Assembly: GCA_003263775.1 (NCBI GenBank)
Contig: JYJJ01000004.1
Span: 54,330-118,329, forward strand
Reading direction: 5' to 3'
Origin: Vibrio maritimus
GTDB lineage: Bacteria > Pseudomonadota > Gammaproteobacteria > Enterobacterales > Vibrionaceae
Length of the DNA stretch: 64,000 nucleotides
The notes under the pieces were generated by a model. That model did not search any database and was not told the DNA's origin. It was given only the letters and a program-made list of their open reading frames with translations. Below, piece by piece: positions 22,314-33,786 of this stretch. Each line of letters opens with the position of its first letter. Position 1 is the stretch's first letter. Position numbers and translations under genes: made by a program.

Positions 22314-23576
22314 TTAAAACTCTTTTTGTATCCAATTACGCAACTTACCAAAGATTGTCGACACCGATTGACGCTTTGGCTCGTTATAATCATTGTCGTC
22401 ATTATCCTGACTGTCTCTTGCGTAATGAAGTAATCCAACGGCCGTAGAATGATACGGCTCTTTTACATAGTCCGTAAGGCCACTCACCTCTAAAGGCTTA
22501 CCTACACGAACCTGGTTACGGAATACACGCTCAGCGCACTCCACAACCCCTTCAATTTGTGCTGCACCGCCGGTTAAGACGACACCTGCTGCGAGATGGT
22601 GCTTCACACCGTTCTCTCTAAGTTTCGCTTGAACATTATCAATGGTTTGATTAACAAGTCCCATTAATTCTGTATAGCGCGGTTCTATCACTTCTGCCAA
22701 TGTTTGACGCTGTAAACTGCGTGATGGACGACCGCCAACGCTTGGAACGTTCACGGTATCGTCTTTACTCACCAGTTCACTCAGTGCACAGCCATATTTC
22801 ACTTTGATCTCTTCGGCATCACTCAAAGGAGTACCGAAAGCAAAAGCGATATCACTGGTCACCGCATTGCCAGCATAAGAGAACACCTCTGTGTGTCTCA
22901 GTGCTCCGCCTGTCCAGATGGAGATATCCATAGTGCCAGCGCCAATGTCGACCACACAAACACCGAGCTCGCGCTCGTCTTCAGTGATCACAGCATTACT
23001 TGATGCTAGGCCAGAGAAAACCAGTTGTTCGACTTTCAGTCCACAGCGTTCTACCGCTTTGATGATGTTTCTTGCCATGTCGTTATGACAAGAGATCAAA
23101 TGAACACTGACTTCCATTCGAACCCCAGACAATCCAAGCGGGTTTTTAATACCCTCTTGATAGTCTATGGTAAATTCCTGAGGAATCACATGAAGAATGC
23201 GCTGTTCATCACCAATTTTTATGGATTTAGCGGTATGAATCGCCCTGTCCATATCATCTTGTGACACTTCTTCCTCAGAAATGGTTCCCATGCCCTTTTC
23301 AATTCGACTCGCAATATGCTTACCAGAAAGTGAGATAAACACGCTGCTGATCTGGCATTCCGCCATCAGCTCAGCCTGATCGACAGCACGTTGCACGGAT
23401 TTAACCACTGACTCAAGGTCGTTAACGCCACCTTTGTCCATTCCGCGAGAAGGACTAGAACCTGCACCAATGATATTTACCTGCCCGTCCGGCAAAACTT
23501 CGCCGACTAACGCAGATACGGTCGCAGTGCCAATATCAAGACCGACAATAATATTGTCATCCGTGGTCTTCGTCAT
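22314..23576 (-). CDS. ftsA: cell division protein FtsA
   Basis: Actin-like ATPase that tethers FtsZ to the membrane and recruits later division proteins. 420 residues, as in E. coli. The phosphate-binding loop GLDIGTATVSALVGE is near the N-terminus, with GAGTMDISIW and TGGAAQIEG later. The C-terminal STIFGKLRNWIQKEF is the amphipathic membrane-targeting helix. A 116-base gap separates it from ftsQ, where E. coli has an overlap, and this gap holds a direct repeat. Confidence 0.97.
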   Translation of the reverse strand: MTKTTDDNIIVGLDIGTATVSALVGEVLPDGQVNIIGAGSSPSRGMDKGGVNDLESVVKSVQRAVDQAELMAECQISSVFISLSGKHIASRIEKGMGTISEEEVSQDDMDRAIHTAKSIKIGDEQRILHVIPQEFTIDYQEGIKNPLGLSGVRMEVSVHLISCHNDMARNIIKAVERCGLKVEQLVFSGLASSNAVITEDERELGVCVVDIGAGTMDISIWTGGALRHTEVFSYAGNAVTSDIAFAFGTPLSDAEEIKVKYGCALSELVSKDDTVNVPSVGGRPSRSLQRQTLAEVIEPRYTELMGLVNQTIDNVQAKLRENGVKHHLAAGVVLTGGAAQIEGVVECAERVFRNQVRVGKPLEVSGLTDYVKEPYHSTAVGLLHYARDSQDNDDNDYNEPKRQSVSTIFGKLRNWIQKEF

Positions 23577-23655
23577 CTGTACTCTCTTATGTTTAGCTAT
23601 CTCAAATCCCAGAGAACAACTCGCTTGGGTTGCCCAATTCCTAACTGAACTTAAG

Positions 23656-23682
23656 TATCGATACGCTAATGCCTATCGATAC
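23656..23682. repeat. direct repeat of TATCGATAC before ftsA
   Basis: TATCGATAC occurs at 23656-23664 and 23674-23682, 18 bases apart centre to centre. Each copy contains the palindrome TATCGATA. It lies in the 116-base gap between ftsQ and ftsA, about 80-105 bases upstream of the ftsA start, and could be a protein-binding site. Confidence 0.5.
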
Positions 23683-23692
23683 ATAAAACCAG

Positions 23693-24484
23693 TTATCCTG
23701 CCGACTCCGTAGGCGTACCCTCTGCTGTCATTTCAGCAGGGAACCAACCGACGGCTGCGCCTGTGTCGTATCGCAAATCGATGTAACTGATTTGAGATAC
23801 CTTATCACCCAGTTCGCGATACAGAGAGATAAAACGCTGTAAGCGCTCATCAAGTGCATCTTTGCCTAGCTCTAAACGGATCCCGTTGTCGAGGATCACT
23901 TGCCATGCACGGCGCTCATTCAACACTAGTGAAGATATCGCTAGCCCTAAGCTTGCTAGCTTGGCATTGCTGTCACGATAAGTATCCAACACAAAACGTT
24001 CAGTGCCCATTGGACCATATAGCTTCACTTTCTGCTCTTCAATCACAGAAACGTCACCACTGAACACCACACCATGAATATCAAGCATATCGATGCCATT
24101 CCAAATCGCGCTAGCCTGGTACTCGGTCAAAAATACCTTCACGGTGTCTGGCCATTGTTTACGTACCGATGCTTGCGAGACCCATGGAATTTGCTCAACA
24201 CTTTGCTGAAGAACATCAATATCTTGAGACATGAAGGTCCCGATATGTTCCAAATTGGCAAAGGCGTGCTGCACATCTTTAGCACTTACATGGGTTAGAT
24301 CCCCTTGTAGCACTATCTTAGATAACGGAAGGCGCTGGTCGTCCCACATCCAGCTAATGGTGGAATAAAGTGTTGAACCGATGACTGCGATCACTGCAAA
24401 TAAAAAAATCGCCCCGATCCCGTGTTGTGAAAACATGGAAGCTCGACGCGTTTGCTCTACACTGCTGTCTGAAGTTTCAGTCAA
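23693..24484 (-). CDS. ftsQ: cell division protein FtsQ
   Basis: Bitopic membrane protein of the FtsQLB complex that links early and late divisome proteins. 263 residues. A short cytoplasmic head is followed by one membrane segment (GIGAIFLFAVIAVIGS, about residues 23-45). Then come a POTRA domain (KIVLQGDLTHVSAKDV) and the beta domain (WPDTVKVFLTEYQA, FVLDTYRDSNAKL). The start codon at 24484 is TTG (MTETSDSS). It is the first gene after a terminator and a strong promoter that separate it from murC. Confidence 0.93.
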   Translation of the reverse strand: MTETSDSSVEQTRRASMFSQHGIGAIFLFAVIAVIGSTLYSTISWMWDDQRLPLSKIVLQGDLTHVSAKDVQHAFANLEHIGTFMSQDIDVLQQSVEQIPWVSQASVRKQWPDTVKVFLTEYQASAIWNGIDMLDIHGVVFSGDVSVIEEQKVKLYGPMGTERFVLDTYRDSNAKLASLGLAISSLVLNERRAWQVILDNGIRLELGKDALDERLQRFISLYRELGDKVSQISYIDLRYDTGAAVGWFPAEMTAEGTPTESAG

Positions 24485-24567
24485 ACTCTTTGGTCCCTTA
24501 TTAACTTCTCTTCGCCTTTCCTTAAGATAGTGGAATAAGAGTCTAATCTAATGGTCTTAACCTAACG

Positions 24568-24595
24568 ATTATACTAATCAATATCAAACTATCAA
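24568..24595 (-). promoter_or_regulatory. promoter for ftsQAZ
   Basis: On the minus strand TTGATA (24590-24595), a 16-base spacer and a perfect TATAAT (24568-24573), in the gap between the murC terminator and ftsQ. Confidence 0.75.
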
Positions 24596-24638
24596 ACACT
24601 CAACCCAAGAAAACTGGGCTTTTGCGCACTGAAACAAC

Positions 24639-24685
24639 AAAAAAGTTCGGATGGGCGATCAATTCACTACATCGCTCATTCGAAC
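24639..24685 (-). terminator. strong terminator between murC and ftsQ
   Basis: On the minus strand a 15-bp stem (24645-24659 with 24671-24685) with two A-C mismatches, an 11-base loop and a run of T, about 35 bases after the murC stop. It splits the dcw cluster into two transcription units. Confidence 0.85.
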
Positions 24686-24720
24686 TCATAAATTATTCAA
24701 TACTCTCGAAAATCGAGAAA

Positions 24721-26181
24721 CTAGCTATTTTGCATCACTTGGATGTCTAGCTTCATCTTCTCAAGCTGTTTGGCCACTTTACCAATATCACCCGCACCTT
24801 GCGTCAAGACTAAGTCGCCGTCTTGCAAAAGATTGGATAAAACTGATGGTAAACCACTCATTTCTGGAACAAAAACTGGATCAAGCTTGCCACGAGTACG
24901 AATAGTACGACACAGTGAACGGCCATCAGCGCCAGCAATCGGGGCTTCTCCGGCCGAATACACGTCTAGCATGACCAATACGTCTACCTGCTCCAGTACA
25001 TTGGCAAAATCATCGTAAAGGTCACGAGTACGGCTGTAACGGTGTGGTTGGAACACCATAACCAGTCGTTTATCCGCCCAGCCATTGCGCGCGGCTTTGA
25101 TGGTTACATCCACTTCTGTTGGGTGGTGACCATAATCGTCGACCAGCATGACACGGCCATTACCCGTTTCAAATTCACCTAAATGCTCGAAGCGTCGCCC
25201 TGTCCCTTCAGTGCCCAGCATCGCCTTAACGATAGCCTCATCACTGATATTATCTTCGGTCGCAACAGCAATAGCAGCAGACGCATTCAACGCATTGTGT
25301 TTACCCGGAATATTCAGGGTAATCTCAAGATTATCTCGGTCTTTTCTGACAACGGTAAACTTACCTTGCTGCCCTTCTTGGCGGTAATTCTCAATACGTA
25401 CGTCGGCATCTTCTGAAAAACCGTAGGTGATCACTTGACGACTCACATTTGGAATCAGCTCACGAACCACGGGATCGTCAACGCACATCACAGCCTGTCC
25501 GTAAAACGGTAGGTTATGGAGAAAATCGATAAAGGTTTGCTTGAGCGTATCGAAGTCACCGCCATAGGTATCCATGTGGTCAGCTTCGATATTAGTGACG
25601 ATACTAACCATTGGTTGAAGGTGTAGGAAAGACGCATCACTTTCATCGGCTTCCGCAATCAAGATACGGCTTGATCCTAAACGTGCATTGGTGCCAGCAC
25701 TTTTCACCAGACCACCGTTAACGAAGGTTGGGTCCATGCCCGCTTCTGAATAAATTTGCGTAACCAACGCTGTGGTCGTGGTTTTGCCGTGCGTCCCCGC
25801 AACGGCAATACCGTGTCTAAAGCGCATCAGTTCAGCCAACATTTCAGCACGACGTACCACAGGGATTCGCTGCTCTTTTGCCGCAACCAGCTCAGGGTTT
25901 TCAGGGTCAATCGCGGTAGACACCACGACAACACTTGCAAGATCAATGTTACTTGCTGCATGACCAATAAAGACGGTCGCCCCTTTTTGCGTAAGGCGCG
26001 CTGTCACAGCATTCTCAGCAATATCAGAGCCGGTAATTTGATACCCCTCGTTAAGTAGCACCTCTGCGATGCCACTCATACCAGCGCCGCCAATACCGAC
26101 GAAGTGAATACACTTTACGCGTCTCATTTCAGGTATCAGGGCACGGATCTGCGCTAAGTCTGGTGTTTGTTGCTGTGTCAT
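24721..26181 (-). CDS. murC: UDP-N-acetylmuramate--L-alanine ligase
   Basis: Cytoplasmic ligase that adds the first amino acid, L-alanine, to UDP-MurNAc. 486 residues (E. coli 491). The UDP-binding start [17 protein letters not shown] and the ATP loop [10 protein letters not shown] are intact, as are EADESD and [10 protein letters not shown] from the Mur ligase signature. The ATG is at 26181, 17 bases after murG. It is the last gene of the upstream dcw transcription unit, because a strong terminator follows. The ddl gene that comes next in E. coli is absent. Confidence 0.96.
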   Translation of the reverse strand: MTQQQTPDLAQIRALIPEMRRVKCIHFVGIGGAGMSGIAEVLLNEGYQITGSDIAENAVTARLTQKGATVFIGHAASNIDLASVVVVSTAIDPENPELVAAKEQRIPVVRRAEMLAELMRFRHGIAVAGTHGKTTTTALVTQIYSEAGMDPTFVNGGLVKSAGTNARLGSSRILIAEADESDASFLHLQPMVSIVTNIEADHMDTYGGDFDTLKQTFIDFLHNLPFYGQAVMCVDDPVVRELIPNVSRQVITYGFSEDADVRIENYRQEGQQGKFTVVRKDRDNLEITLNIPGKHNALNASAAIAVATEDNISDEAIVKAMLGTEGTGRRFEHLGEFETGNGRVMLVDDYGHHPTEVDVTIKAARNGWADKRLVMVFQPHRYSRTRDLYDDFANVLEQVDVLVMLDVYSAGEAPIAGADGRSLCRTIRTRGKLDPVFVPEMSGLPSVLSNLLQDGDLVLTQGAGDIGKVAKQLEKMKLDIQVMQNS

Positions 26182-26198
26182 GAGTCTGTCTCGTTAAT

Positions 26199-27259
26199 CT
26201 ATTTTGTTAATTCGATAATTTCTTTCGCGACGCGTGTATCCGCATCAAGCTTAGCCGCTTTTCGGGCATTAATGGCCAGCGTTTTTAACTGTGCTCGGTC
26301 TAAGCTACGTATCTGTTCAGTCAGTTTTTCCACACTCAATTGGGGCTGCTCAATCATATAGGCCGCCTGACAGTCGACCAAATGGTCACCATTGAGCGCT
26401 TGCTGACGATCTTTGTGCATAAATGGGATAAAGATAGCACCAACACCGGCAGCAGCAAGCTCAGACACTGTCAGTGCACCGGAGCGACAAACCACAAGAT
26501 CTGCCCATTGATACGCCTCAGCAACATCATCAATAAACTCCGTCACCCCTGCGTTGCTAACTTGGTTTTGCTGGTAAAGCTTCGCCACTTCTTGCTCGCT
26601 ACCTTTGCCTGCTTGATGGCGAATCGTGTAGCCTTCACCCAGAGCAGCCATGACTGGCGGTAGCGTGTGATTGAGGATGCGAGCACCTTGACTACCCCCA
26701 TCACTAAAATTCGAATGTCACCATCACGGTCGTTGAGTCGTGTTTCTGGCGCTTCAATATCTAATAAGTCTTGGCGCACTGGATTACCAACCACTTCGGC
26801 ATTAGCAAAAGCGCCTGGAAATGCCTGGAACACCTTTTTAGCTATCTTGGAAAGCCATTGGTTGGTCAGTCCCGCGACGCCATTTTGTTCGTGGAGTACG
26901 ACAGGGATACCCATGGTCCAAGCCGCAACGCCACCAGGACCACTGACATAGCCACCCATGCCGAGCACAGCATCAGGTTGCCAGCGCTTTAAATGTTGAC
27001 GCGCTTGAAAAATCGCACTGATGATCTGAAACGGTGCTTTAATCAGTTTAGCAATGCCTTGACCGCGCAACCCTTTCACTTTGATAAAATCAATTTCAAT
27101 CCCGTGTTTTGGCACCAAGTCTGCTTCCATTCTGTCAGCAGTACCAAGCCAGCGGATCTCCCAGCCTTGCTCTTGCAGGCGCTTCGCAACAGCTAACCCT
27201 GGAAATACGTGACCGCCAGTTCCACCAGCCATCACCATTAAACGTTTATTTTTCTTCAT
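26199..27259 (-). CDS. murG: UDP-GlcNAc:lipid I N-acetylglucosaminyltransferase (frameshifted)
   Basis: Peripheral membrane glycosyltransferase that makes lipid II from lipid I. Restored length is 353 residues (E. coli 355). The N-terminal glycine loop [16 protein letters not shown] is at residues 9-24, and LHEQNGVAG binds the lipid side. The frame breaks in a C run (G on the coding strand) at 26695-26699: [11 protein letters not shown] should read [13 protein letters not shown], and one extra G restores the second UDP-GlcNAc-binding motif. As this gene is essential, I read it as a sequencing error. The true start is the ATG at 27259 ([10 protein letters not shown]), overlapping the end of ftsW by 14 bases. 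Confidence 0.93.
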
Positions 27260-28471
27260 CTTGTTTCTGTTTCTTATCTGTTTCAGGCTCACTGCTCGTT
27301 GCAGGTTCGGGCTCAATGTCTGGAAGCAATCGACATTCATGGTCCACTCGCAGCAGGATCGATACCGCCACCGACATGATGATCAAACTGGAGCCACCAT
27401 AACTTATCAGCGGCAATGTTAGACCTTTAGTTGGCACCATACCCGCTGCTGCGCCAACGTTAACTAAGGTTTGAAACGCAAACCAAATACCGATGGCAAA
27501 GCACAAATAGCCACCAAAAAACTGTTGTTTTTCAAACGCACGCTTACCGATATACAGGGCTTTAATCACCAGTGCAAATACCAGCATCAATACTAAGACG
27601 ACACCAACAAACCCGAGCTCTTCGGCAAGCACTGCGAATACAAAGTCGGTATGCGCTTCTGGCAGGTACTCCAATTTTTGTACCGAGTTACCAAGCCCTT
27701 GCCCCATCCAGTTACCGCGACCAAATGCCATAAGTGATTGCGTGAGCTGATAACCGCTGCCAAATGGATCTTCCCAAGGGTCTAAAAACGACGTCACACG
27801 TCTAACGCGGTATGGCTCGACCAAAATAAGCGCAATCACCGCACTCACGCCAGCTACGAACAGAGCGATGAACTGCGAGAGTTTGGCACCGGCAATAAAC
27901 AACAAGCCAAATAGGGTGACCAACATCACAACCACAGTACCTAAGTCAGGCTGTCCCAACAATAGGATGCAAACGTGGTGAATACCATAATAGGTTTAAT
28001 AAAGCCGCCAAAAAACGACTGCCTGACTTCGTCTTGCTTTCTCACCAAGTAGCCGGACATAAAGATGAACAGCGACAGTTTCGCCACCTCAGCAGGCTGA
28101 AGGTTAAACAGCCCAAGCGGGATCCAGCGAGAGGCACCGTTAACGGACTTACCGACGACGAGTACAACGATCAGCAAGAAAATGGATATCGCTAGTAAAT
28201 AAGTACTGTATTTGAACCATTTAGCGATAGGGATTTGTAGAACCACAGCCGATGTGCCAAGCGCCAACACCAAAAAGATGGCATGGCGAAACATAAAGTG
28301 GAATGGCTGATCCGTCAGTCGAGAACTGATCGGAAACGAGGCTGAAGTTACCATCACCAGTCCCGTCACCATCAACCCAAACGCCAACCAAACCAGTTGT
28401 CGGTCATAAAGCGTATCCGGGGCACTGTGGGTCATCCATCCCAGGGTGCGTTGTCGAATTTGATGAAACAT
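27246..28471 (-). CDS. ftsW: septal peptidoglycan polymerase FtsW (frameshifted)
   Basis: SEDS-family glycosyltransferase that works with FtsI at the septum; about ten membrane segments, 408 residues restored. Family marks include [12 protein letters not shown] in the first part and the end motif [10 protein letters not shown]. The frame breaks near 27970: [10 protein letters not shown] is followed by SYCWDS in place of [10 protein letters not shown], and adding one A (GCAATC for GCATC) restores it. The gene is essential, so this is probably a sequencing error. It overlaps murG by 14 bases and starts 15 bases after murD. The soluble C-terminal tail is rich in Glu, Lys and Gln. Confidence 0.93.
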
Positions 28472-28486
28472 AGTGACGAATCCGTG

Positions 28487-29814
28487 TTAACTAACTTGCG
28501 CTGAATAACGCTGCGCCAGATCGGTAAAGTGATCACCGCGAGCCATAAAATTGGCAAACTGATCAAAGCTGGCGCACGCTGGCGACAACATGACCATATC
28601 ACCTTGCTTCAATCTCGCGTGATCTCAGCCAATATATCGTCCATTGACGCAAAGTAGCGCGCACTATCGTGAAGCGGTAGAAACTCTTCTCCATCGCGAC
28701 CAAAACAGCACAGCTGTACATTGAGCTGTCCGAGCGGTTTGGCTAACTCAGAAAAATCAGCGCCTTTACCCACTCCACCGACAAGCAAGTACAGCGTCCC
28801 CTCAAGCGTTAAGCCAGACAGAGCCGCAAGCGTACTTGCTACATTGGTCGCTTTCGAGTCATTGACCCATTTAACGCTGGCTTGCTGGGCCACCACCTGG
28901 CAACGATGAGTTAAGCCTCGATAAGATTTTAGACATTCCAATGCCAAGCGATAATCAATGTTCGCAAGCTTGAGTAGCGCGCATGCCACTAAAGCATTTG
29001 ACCAATTGTGCTTGCCAACAATACTCAGCTCATCGGTAGCGAGGATTTTGTCATCACCATCCATCAACCAAGTGCGTCCATCAAGCATCTGCATGCCGAA
29101 CTGCTTAGCATCAAAACCAAATGTCGATATTTCTGGATGGGACTCTGCTGGGTAAGTTTCAGGTTCGTCGCGATTTACCAACACATGCTCAGCATGTAAG
29201 AAGATCCGGCGCTTGGCTTCGGCATAATCCGCCATACCTTCGTAACGGTCCATGTGGTCTTCTGAAAGATTTAAAAACGTCGAGACTTTCGTTTTTAGTG
29301 ACGATGTCGTTTCCAGTTGGAAGCTTGATAGCTCAAGTACATAGAGATCGGCATCAAGTTCGAGTAAATCGAGCGCAGGGACACCAATGTTGCCGCCCAC
29401 TCCAACACTCAGCCCAGCCGCCTTGGCCATCTCACCTGTTAAGTCAGTCACGGTACTTTTGCCGTTTGAGCCGGTAATTGCGATCACTGGTTTATCATTA
29501 GCCCAAGCAAACAACTCAATATCGCCAATGACAGAGACGCCGTTTGCCATGGCTGCACGAATTTCTGGTGTCGCCAGCGCGATACCTGGGTTACACACCA
29601 CTAAATCAGCCTGCATCAACCAATCGGCTTCAAAACTGCCGGTATGTAGGGCAACATCCTCTGGCAATTGCTCTGCACCAGGCGGATTATCTCGACTGTC
29701 CATTACTTGGATGGCCAATGTAGGATGATATTTACGAAGGTGATTAACGACGGAGAGCCCGGTAATACCGAGCCCTACGACGACCACTTGCTGAATGTCT
29801 TGCCAACGTTCCAT
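28487..29814 (-). CDS. murD: UDP-MurNAc-L-alanine--D-glutamate ligase (frameshifted near the end)
   Basis: Adds D-glutamate to UDP-MurNAc-L-Ala. About 442 residues restored (E. coli 438). The ATP loop is [10 protein letters not shown], with [10 protein letters not shown] and VNDSKATN further on. The main frame stops early near 28609 after [10 protein letters not shown]. One added base near 28618 restores the conserved C-terminus [19 protein letters not shown] down to a stop at 28487, so the early stop is probably a sequencing error. The start is ATG 29814 ([16 protein letters not shown]), not the in-frame TTG two codons upstream. It lies 24 bases after mraY. Confidence 0.9.
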
Positions 29815-29838
29815 GAACAAGGATCCCTAGCCTGTTGA

Positions 29839-30919
29839 TTAACGTACTTTAAGCGTTGCTAGGCCGATAAGTACCAATACGATTGAAATGATCCAAAAGC
29901 GAACGATAACACGCGGCTCTGGCCAGCCTTTGAGTTCATAGTGATGGTGGATAGGTGCCATACGGAAAATACGCTGACCACGCAGCTTGTAAGAACCAAC
30001 CTGAAGGATAACTGACAGTGTTTCCATTACAAATACACCGCCCATGATCACCAGTACGAACTCCTGACGCACCAACACGGCAATCACACCAAGTGCTCCG
30101 CCAAGTGCTAGTGAGCCCACATCACCCATAAAGACTTGCGCTGGGTAAGTGTTAAACCAGAGGAAACCAAGACCTGCACCCACCATCGCAGTACAGAACA
30201 CCACAAGCTCAGAGGTGTATGGAATGTATGGAATGTGCAGATAAGCCGCGAAGTTTACGTTACCCGTTGCCCAAGCAATCACCGCGAAACCTGCCGCCAC
30301 TAATACCGTTGCATAATAGCCAAGCCATCAAGACCATCGGTCAAATTCACCGCATTACTGGTGCCAACAATCACAAAGTAGGTGAAGACGATGTAGAACA
30401 GCCCCATTTGCGGCATCACGTCTTTAAAGAAGGGTACGACAAGCTGTGTGGCTGCGGTATCTTGACCGTGAGCATATAGAGCAAATGCCACGACCAAGCA
30501 ATCAGTGATTGCCAAAAATACTTCCAACGGGCAATCAGGCCATCGGTGTTTTTGCGCACGACTTTGCGATAGTCATCCACAAAGCCTACGGCACCATAAC
30601 CAAGCAGCACGGCAAGAACGGCCCAAATATATGGGTTGCTCAAGTCTGCCCAAAGCAAAACGGTAATAGAAATCGCCGATAGAATCATCACGCCACCCAT
30701 CGTCGGGGTACCACGCTTACTAAAGTGCGACTCTGGACCTTCATTTCGAACAACTTGGCCAATTTGCAGCATTTGTAGACGGGCAATCATTTTTGGTCCC
30801 ATCCACAAAGAAATACCTAACGCAGTTAATACACTGACAATGGCTCTGAATGACAAATATTCAAACAGACGAAAAAAAGAAAAGTATGGCTGTAGTAACT
30901 CTGCAAGCCAAATGATCAT
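29839..30919 (-). CDS. mraY: phospho-N-acetylmuramoyl-pentapeptide transferase (two frameshifts)
   Basis: Integral membrane enzyme that moves phospho-MurNAc-pentapeptide to undecaprenyl phosphate, giving lipid I. With two single bases restored the length is 360 residues, exactly that of E. coli MraY. Active-site Asp pair in FVDDYRK (about residue 115), [10 protein letters not shown], the third catalytic Asp in MGDVGSL, and HHHYELKGW are all present. Breaks are near 30497 (SLIAWSWH for SLIALVVAFA) and 30310 (AIMQRY for AIMPTV). Both are single-base losses in an essential gene, so sequencing errors are likely. The ATG at 30919 overlaps the murF stop by four bases (ATGA). Confidence 0.92.
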
Positions 30920-32280
30920 GTGTATTTCTCCTTCAGTGCATTGGCGATATTAAACATGCCTGCACTTAGCGCCCCTTTAACTAACAAAGTATGAGAGGTC
31001 TGGTTTAACTGTACTAATGTCCGCTCGATGTATTCGAGCATGCTGTCGTGACTTTCAAAATGCTGTCCACTGCATAAGTCACTAATCACTTTTGCATCCT
31101 CACCATAGGTTAAAACGTGCTCAAAAGCGAAAGGAGCAGCATGTTCACCGACTTCTTTGTGAAGTGCAAGGCTTTCATGCCCTAATTCTGCCATGTTGCC
31201 CAAAATCAACCAGCGCTGGGTTTGGGTAAACTGGCCCAACAGTTCGACTGCAGCTTTCATTGCTGGAACGCTGGCGTTGTAGCTATCATCAATCAAGGTT
31301 AGCGTGTCGGTAAGCTTCTCAACGTCGACACGACGCTTCACTTTACTTAATGATTGTAAACCGTGTTGAATTTGCTCGAGAGTAGCACCGACTTGCGTTG
31401 CCAAAGCGGCTGCGGCCACTGCATTTGCCACATTGTGCTCACCGATGATCGTTAACTCAATCGAGATGTTGCCTGCTGGGGTGTGGAGTGTAAACAACGG
31501 GCTACCAAGAGATGACAAGGTTATGTCAGAGGCGTAAAAGTCTGCGTGAGCGTTTTGTTTGGCGATGCGCACGATCTGTTTGTCACTCAGTACCGATTGC
31601 CAATATTCACCACCTTCACTATCAAGGTTCACAAGTGCAATACCACCGGCTGGCAGTCCTTGATAAATTTCACCCTTAGCCTGTTTGACACCGTCAAGAG
31701 AGCCAAAGCCTTCTAGATGCGCCTCGGCTACATTGTTCACCAGCGCGACATCCGGCTGAGCTAATGCTGTTGTGTAAGCGATTTCACCAATATGGTTAGC
31801 ACCCAGCTCAATCACAGCAAAGTCGTCTTGTGGCGTTGAGCGCAACAAAGTCAACGGCACGCCGATATCGTTATTAAAGTTACCCGCGGTATACAGCACC
31901 TGACCTTTGCTAGACAAAATGCTAGCAATCATCTCTTTGACTGTCGTTTTACCGCAGCTGCCGGTAATGGCAATCGTTTTAGTTTGGCAGCGCTTATGAA
32001 CTTCCGCCCCTAGTTTACCTAAAGCTTGCTTGCTATCAGCAACCACGACTTGAGCGATGTCGACATCTAACTCTCGCTCCACAATCAGCGCTACAGCACC
32101 TTTCTCTGCCGCTTGCTCAGCAAAATCATGGGCATCAAAACGTTCACCAACCAATGCAATGAACAGGGCTCCCGGTTCGATGGCTCGCGTGTCCGTGGTG
32201 ACATCTTTGATACTCATGTCTTCACCGATCAATTGACCGTCAACAATGGCCGCGATATCCGTTAACTTGAGTTCAATCAT
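30916..32280 (-). CDS. murF: UDP-MurNAc-tripeptide--D-alanyl-D-alanine ligase
   Basis: Adds the D-Ala-D-Ala dipeptide to UDP-MurNAc-tripeptide, the last cytoplasmic step of precursor synthesis. 454 residues (E. coli 452). ATP loop [21 protein letters not shown] and [11 protein letters not shown] are family motifs. The start overlaps the murE stop by four bases and its stop overlaps mraY, so murE, murF and mraY are translationally coupled. The D-Ala-D-Ala ligase that supplies the substrate is not in this cluster. Confidence 0.96.
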   Translation of the reverse strand: MIELKLTDIAAIVDGQLIGEDMSIKDVTTDTRAIEPGALFIALVGERFDAHDFAEQAAEKGAVALIVERELDVDIAQVVVADSKQALGKLGAEVHKRCQTKTIAITGSCGKTTVKEMIASILSSKGQVLYTAGNFNNDIGVPLTLLRSTPQDDFAVIELGANHIGEIAYTTALAQPDVALVNNVAEAHLEGFGSLDGVKQAKGEIYQGLPAGGIALVNLDSEGGEYWQSVLSDKQIVRIAKQNAHADFYASDITLSSLGSPLFTLHTPAGNISIELTIIGEHNVANAVAAAALATQVGATLEQIQHGLQSLSKVKRRVDVEKLTDTLTLIDDSYNASVPAMKAAVELLGQFTQTQRWLILGNMAELGHESLALHKEVGEHAAPFAFEHVLTYGEDAKVISDLCSGQHFESHDSMLEYIERTLVQLNQTSHTLLVKGALSAGMFNIANALKEKYT

Positions 32281-33776
32281 AACGTCAGTCCTAGTAGCTG
32301 TGCCGCTGTTTCACGGTCTGAATAGTGGACATTGTCATTACCAATCACTTGGTAATCTTCGTGTCCTTTACCCGCTAATAAAATAATGTCAGAAGCTGTT
32401 GCATGCTGCACCGCCAACTGGGCCGCGTTAAAACGTTGATGCTCTACAAATGCCGCCTCTGGTGCACTCATTCCCGCCAGCATGTCTTCGACGATAGCTT
32501 TAGGATCTTCACTGCGTGGATTGTCATCGCTTAAGATCACCTTGTCCGCTAACTGCTCAGCGATAGAGGCCATCATTGGACGTTTACCTTTGTCTCGGTC
32601 ACCACCGCAGCCGACAATAACCCAAAGCTGACCATCGCAATGCACGCGAAGTGCCTGCAGGGCTTTCTCTAATGCATCTGGCGTGTGAGCGTAATCTACC
32701 ACCAGCTTAGGCTTACCATCCGCTTGAAACAGCTCCATACGCCCAAGTACAGGTTGTAGTTTGGAGGCTGTATCCATCAGCGCTTGCTTGTCAAAACCAA
32801 GCGCGAGTAGCGCGGAAAATGCCAGCAATACATTGCTAGCATTGAACTGACCAATCAGCGGAGCATCGAGCTTGCCACTGCCAAAGCAGCCATCAAATTC
32901 TAAAGAGATACCACCGTCACTATATTCAACCGATGTTGCCCAGACGCCCTTTTCACCTAGCTGGCGCCCTTCAACAGACACAGCAATGGCATCGCTGCGC
33001 GCCGAAAGCCAGCGGCGACCTACTTCGTCATCGACATTTAGCACCGCATGCTCGCAATGGTGTCCGGTAAATAGGAGCTTCTTGGCCGCTTCGTAACCTT
33101 CCATAGTACCGTGATAATCCAAGTGGTCACGGCTAAGATTAGTGAAAATACCGAGTGAGAAAGGCACCGCAGCCACACGACCTTGAACCAGGCCATGAGA
33201 GGAGACCTCCATCGCTGTGTATTGCGAACCTTGGCTGTCTAACTGAGATAAAATACGCTGCACATCAATGGCGCTGCCCGTGGTATTTTTCGCTTCTTGC
33301 AGATCGTTCAAGAAGCCGTTACCCGTGGTACCCATGATGGCGGCTCTATCACCGACAAGCTCAATCCACTGCGCGATAAGTTGGGTGATGGTGGTTTTAC
33401 CATTCGTCCCCGTTACGCCAATCACTTGCTGTCTGTATTGATAAAGACGCGCGGCCATCACTGACAGCAAAGTGTCGAGCTGATAAATATGAACAACAGG
33501 TACGCCGTCGACGAGAGTGACTTCGCCATGTTTGTGCTCAGCATCGGCCTGAGCAATCACTGAATCGGCACCAGACTGAATAGCACGCTCGATAAACAGA
33601 CGCCCATCGACCGTATGACCGATGATCGCCACGAACGTATCGCCTTGCTTAATAGCACGGCTATCAAGCTCTAAGTTAGACACATTGATGGCACCGAGCG
33701 TGTCATCTGCCATCAGCTTACTGCTGTCATCAAGCCATGGTTTTAATAGCTTTGCCAATGTCAAAGAGGTCAACAT
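32277..33776 (-). CDS. murE: UDP-MurNAc-tripeptide synthetase (meso-DAP adding)
   Basis: Adds the third stem residue. 499 residues (E. coli 495). The ATP loop is [11 protein letters not shown]. The motif DNPRSED, in [13 protein letters not shown], identifies the meso-diaminopimelate-adding type, as opposed to the lysine type (DNPA), in keeping with dapB nearby. [11 protein letters not shown] and [11 protein letters not shown] are also family marks. The start is ATG at 33776, ten bases after the ftsI stop. Confidence 0.96.
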   Translation of the reverse strand: MLTSLTLAKLLKPWLDDSSKLMADDTLGAINVSNLELDSRAIKQGDTFVAIIGHTVDGRLFIERAIQSGADSVIAQADAEHKHGEVTLVDGVPVVHIYQLDTLLSVMAARLYQYRQQVIGVTGTNGKTTITQLIAQWIELVGDRAAIMGTTGNGFLNDLQEAKNTTGSAIDVQRILSQLDSQGSQYTAMEVSSHGLVQGRVAAVPFSLGIFTNLSRDHLDYHGTMEGYEAAKKLLFTGHHCEHAVLNVDDEVGRRWLSARSDAIAVSVEGRQLGEKGVWATSVEYSDGGISLEFDGCFGSGKLDAPLIGQFNASNVLLAFSALLALGFDKQALMDTASKLQPVLGRMELFQADGKPKLVVDYAHTPDALEKALQALRVHCDGQLWVIVGCGGDRDKGKRPMMASIAEQLADKVILSDDNPRSEDPKAIVEDMLAGMSAPEAAFVEHQRFNAAQLAVQHATASDIILLAGKGHEDYQVIGNDNVHYSDRETAAQLLGLTL

Positions 33777-33786
33777 TGTTTCTCAC

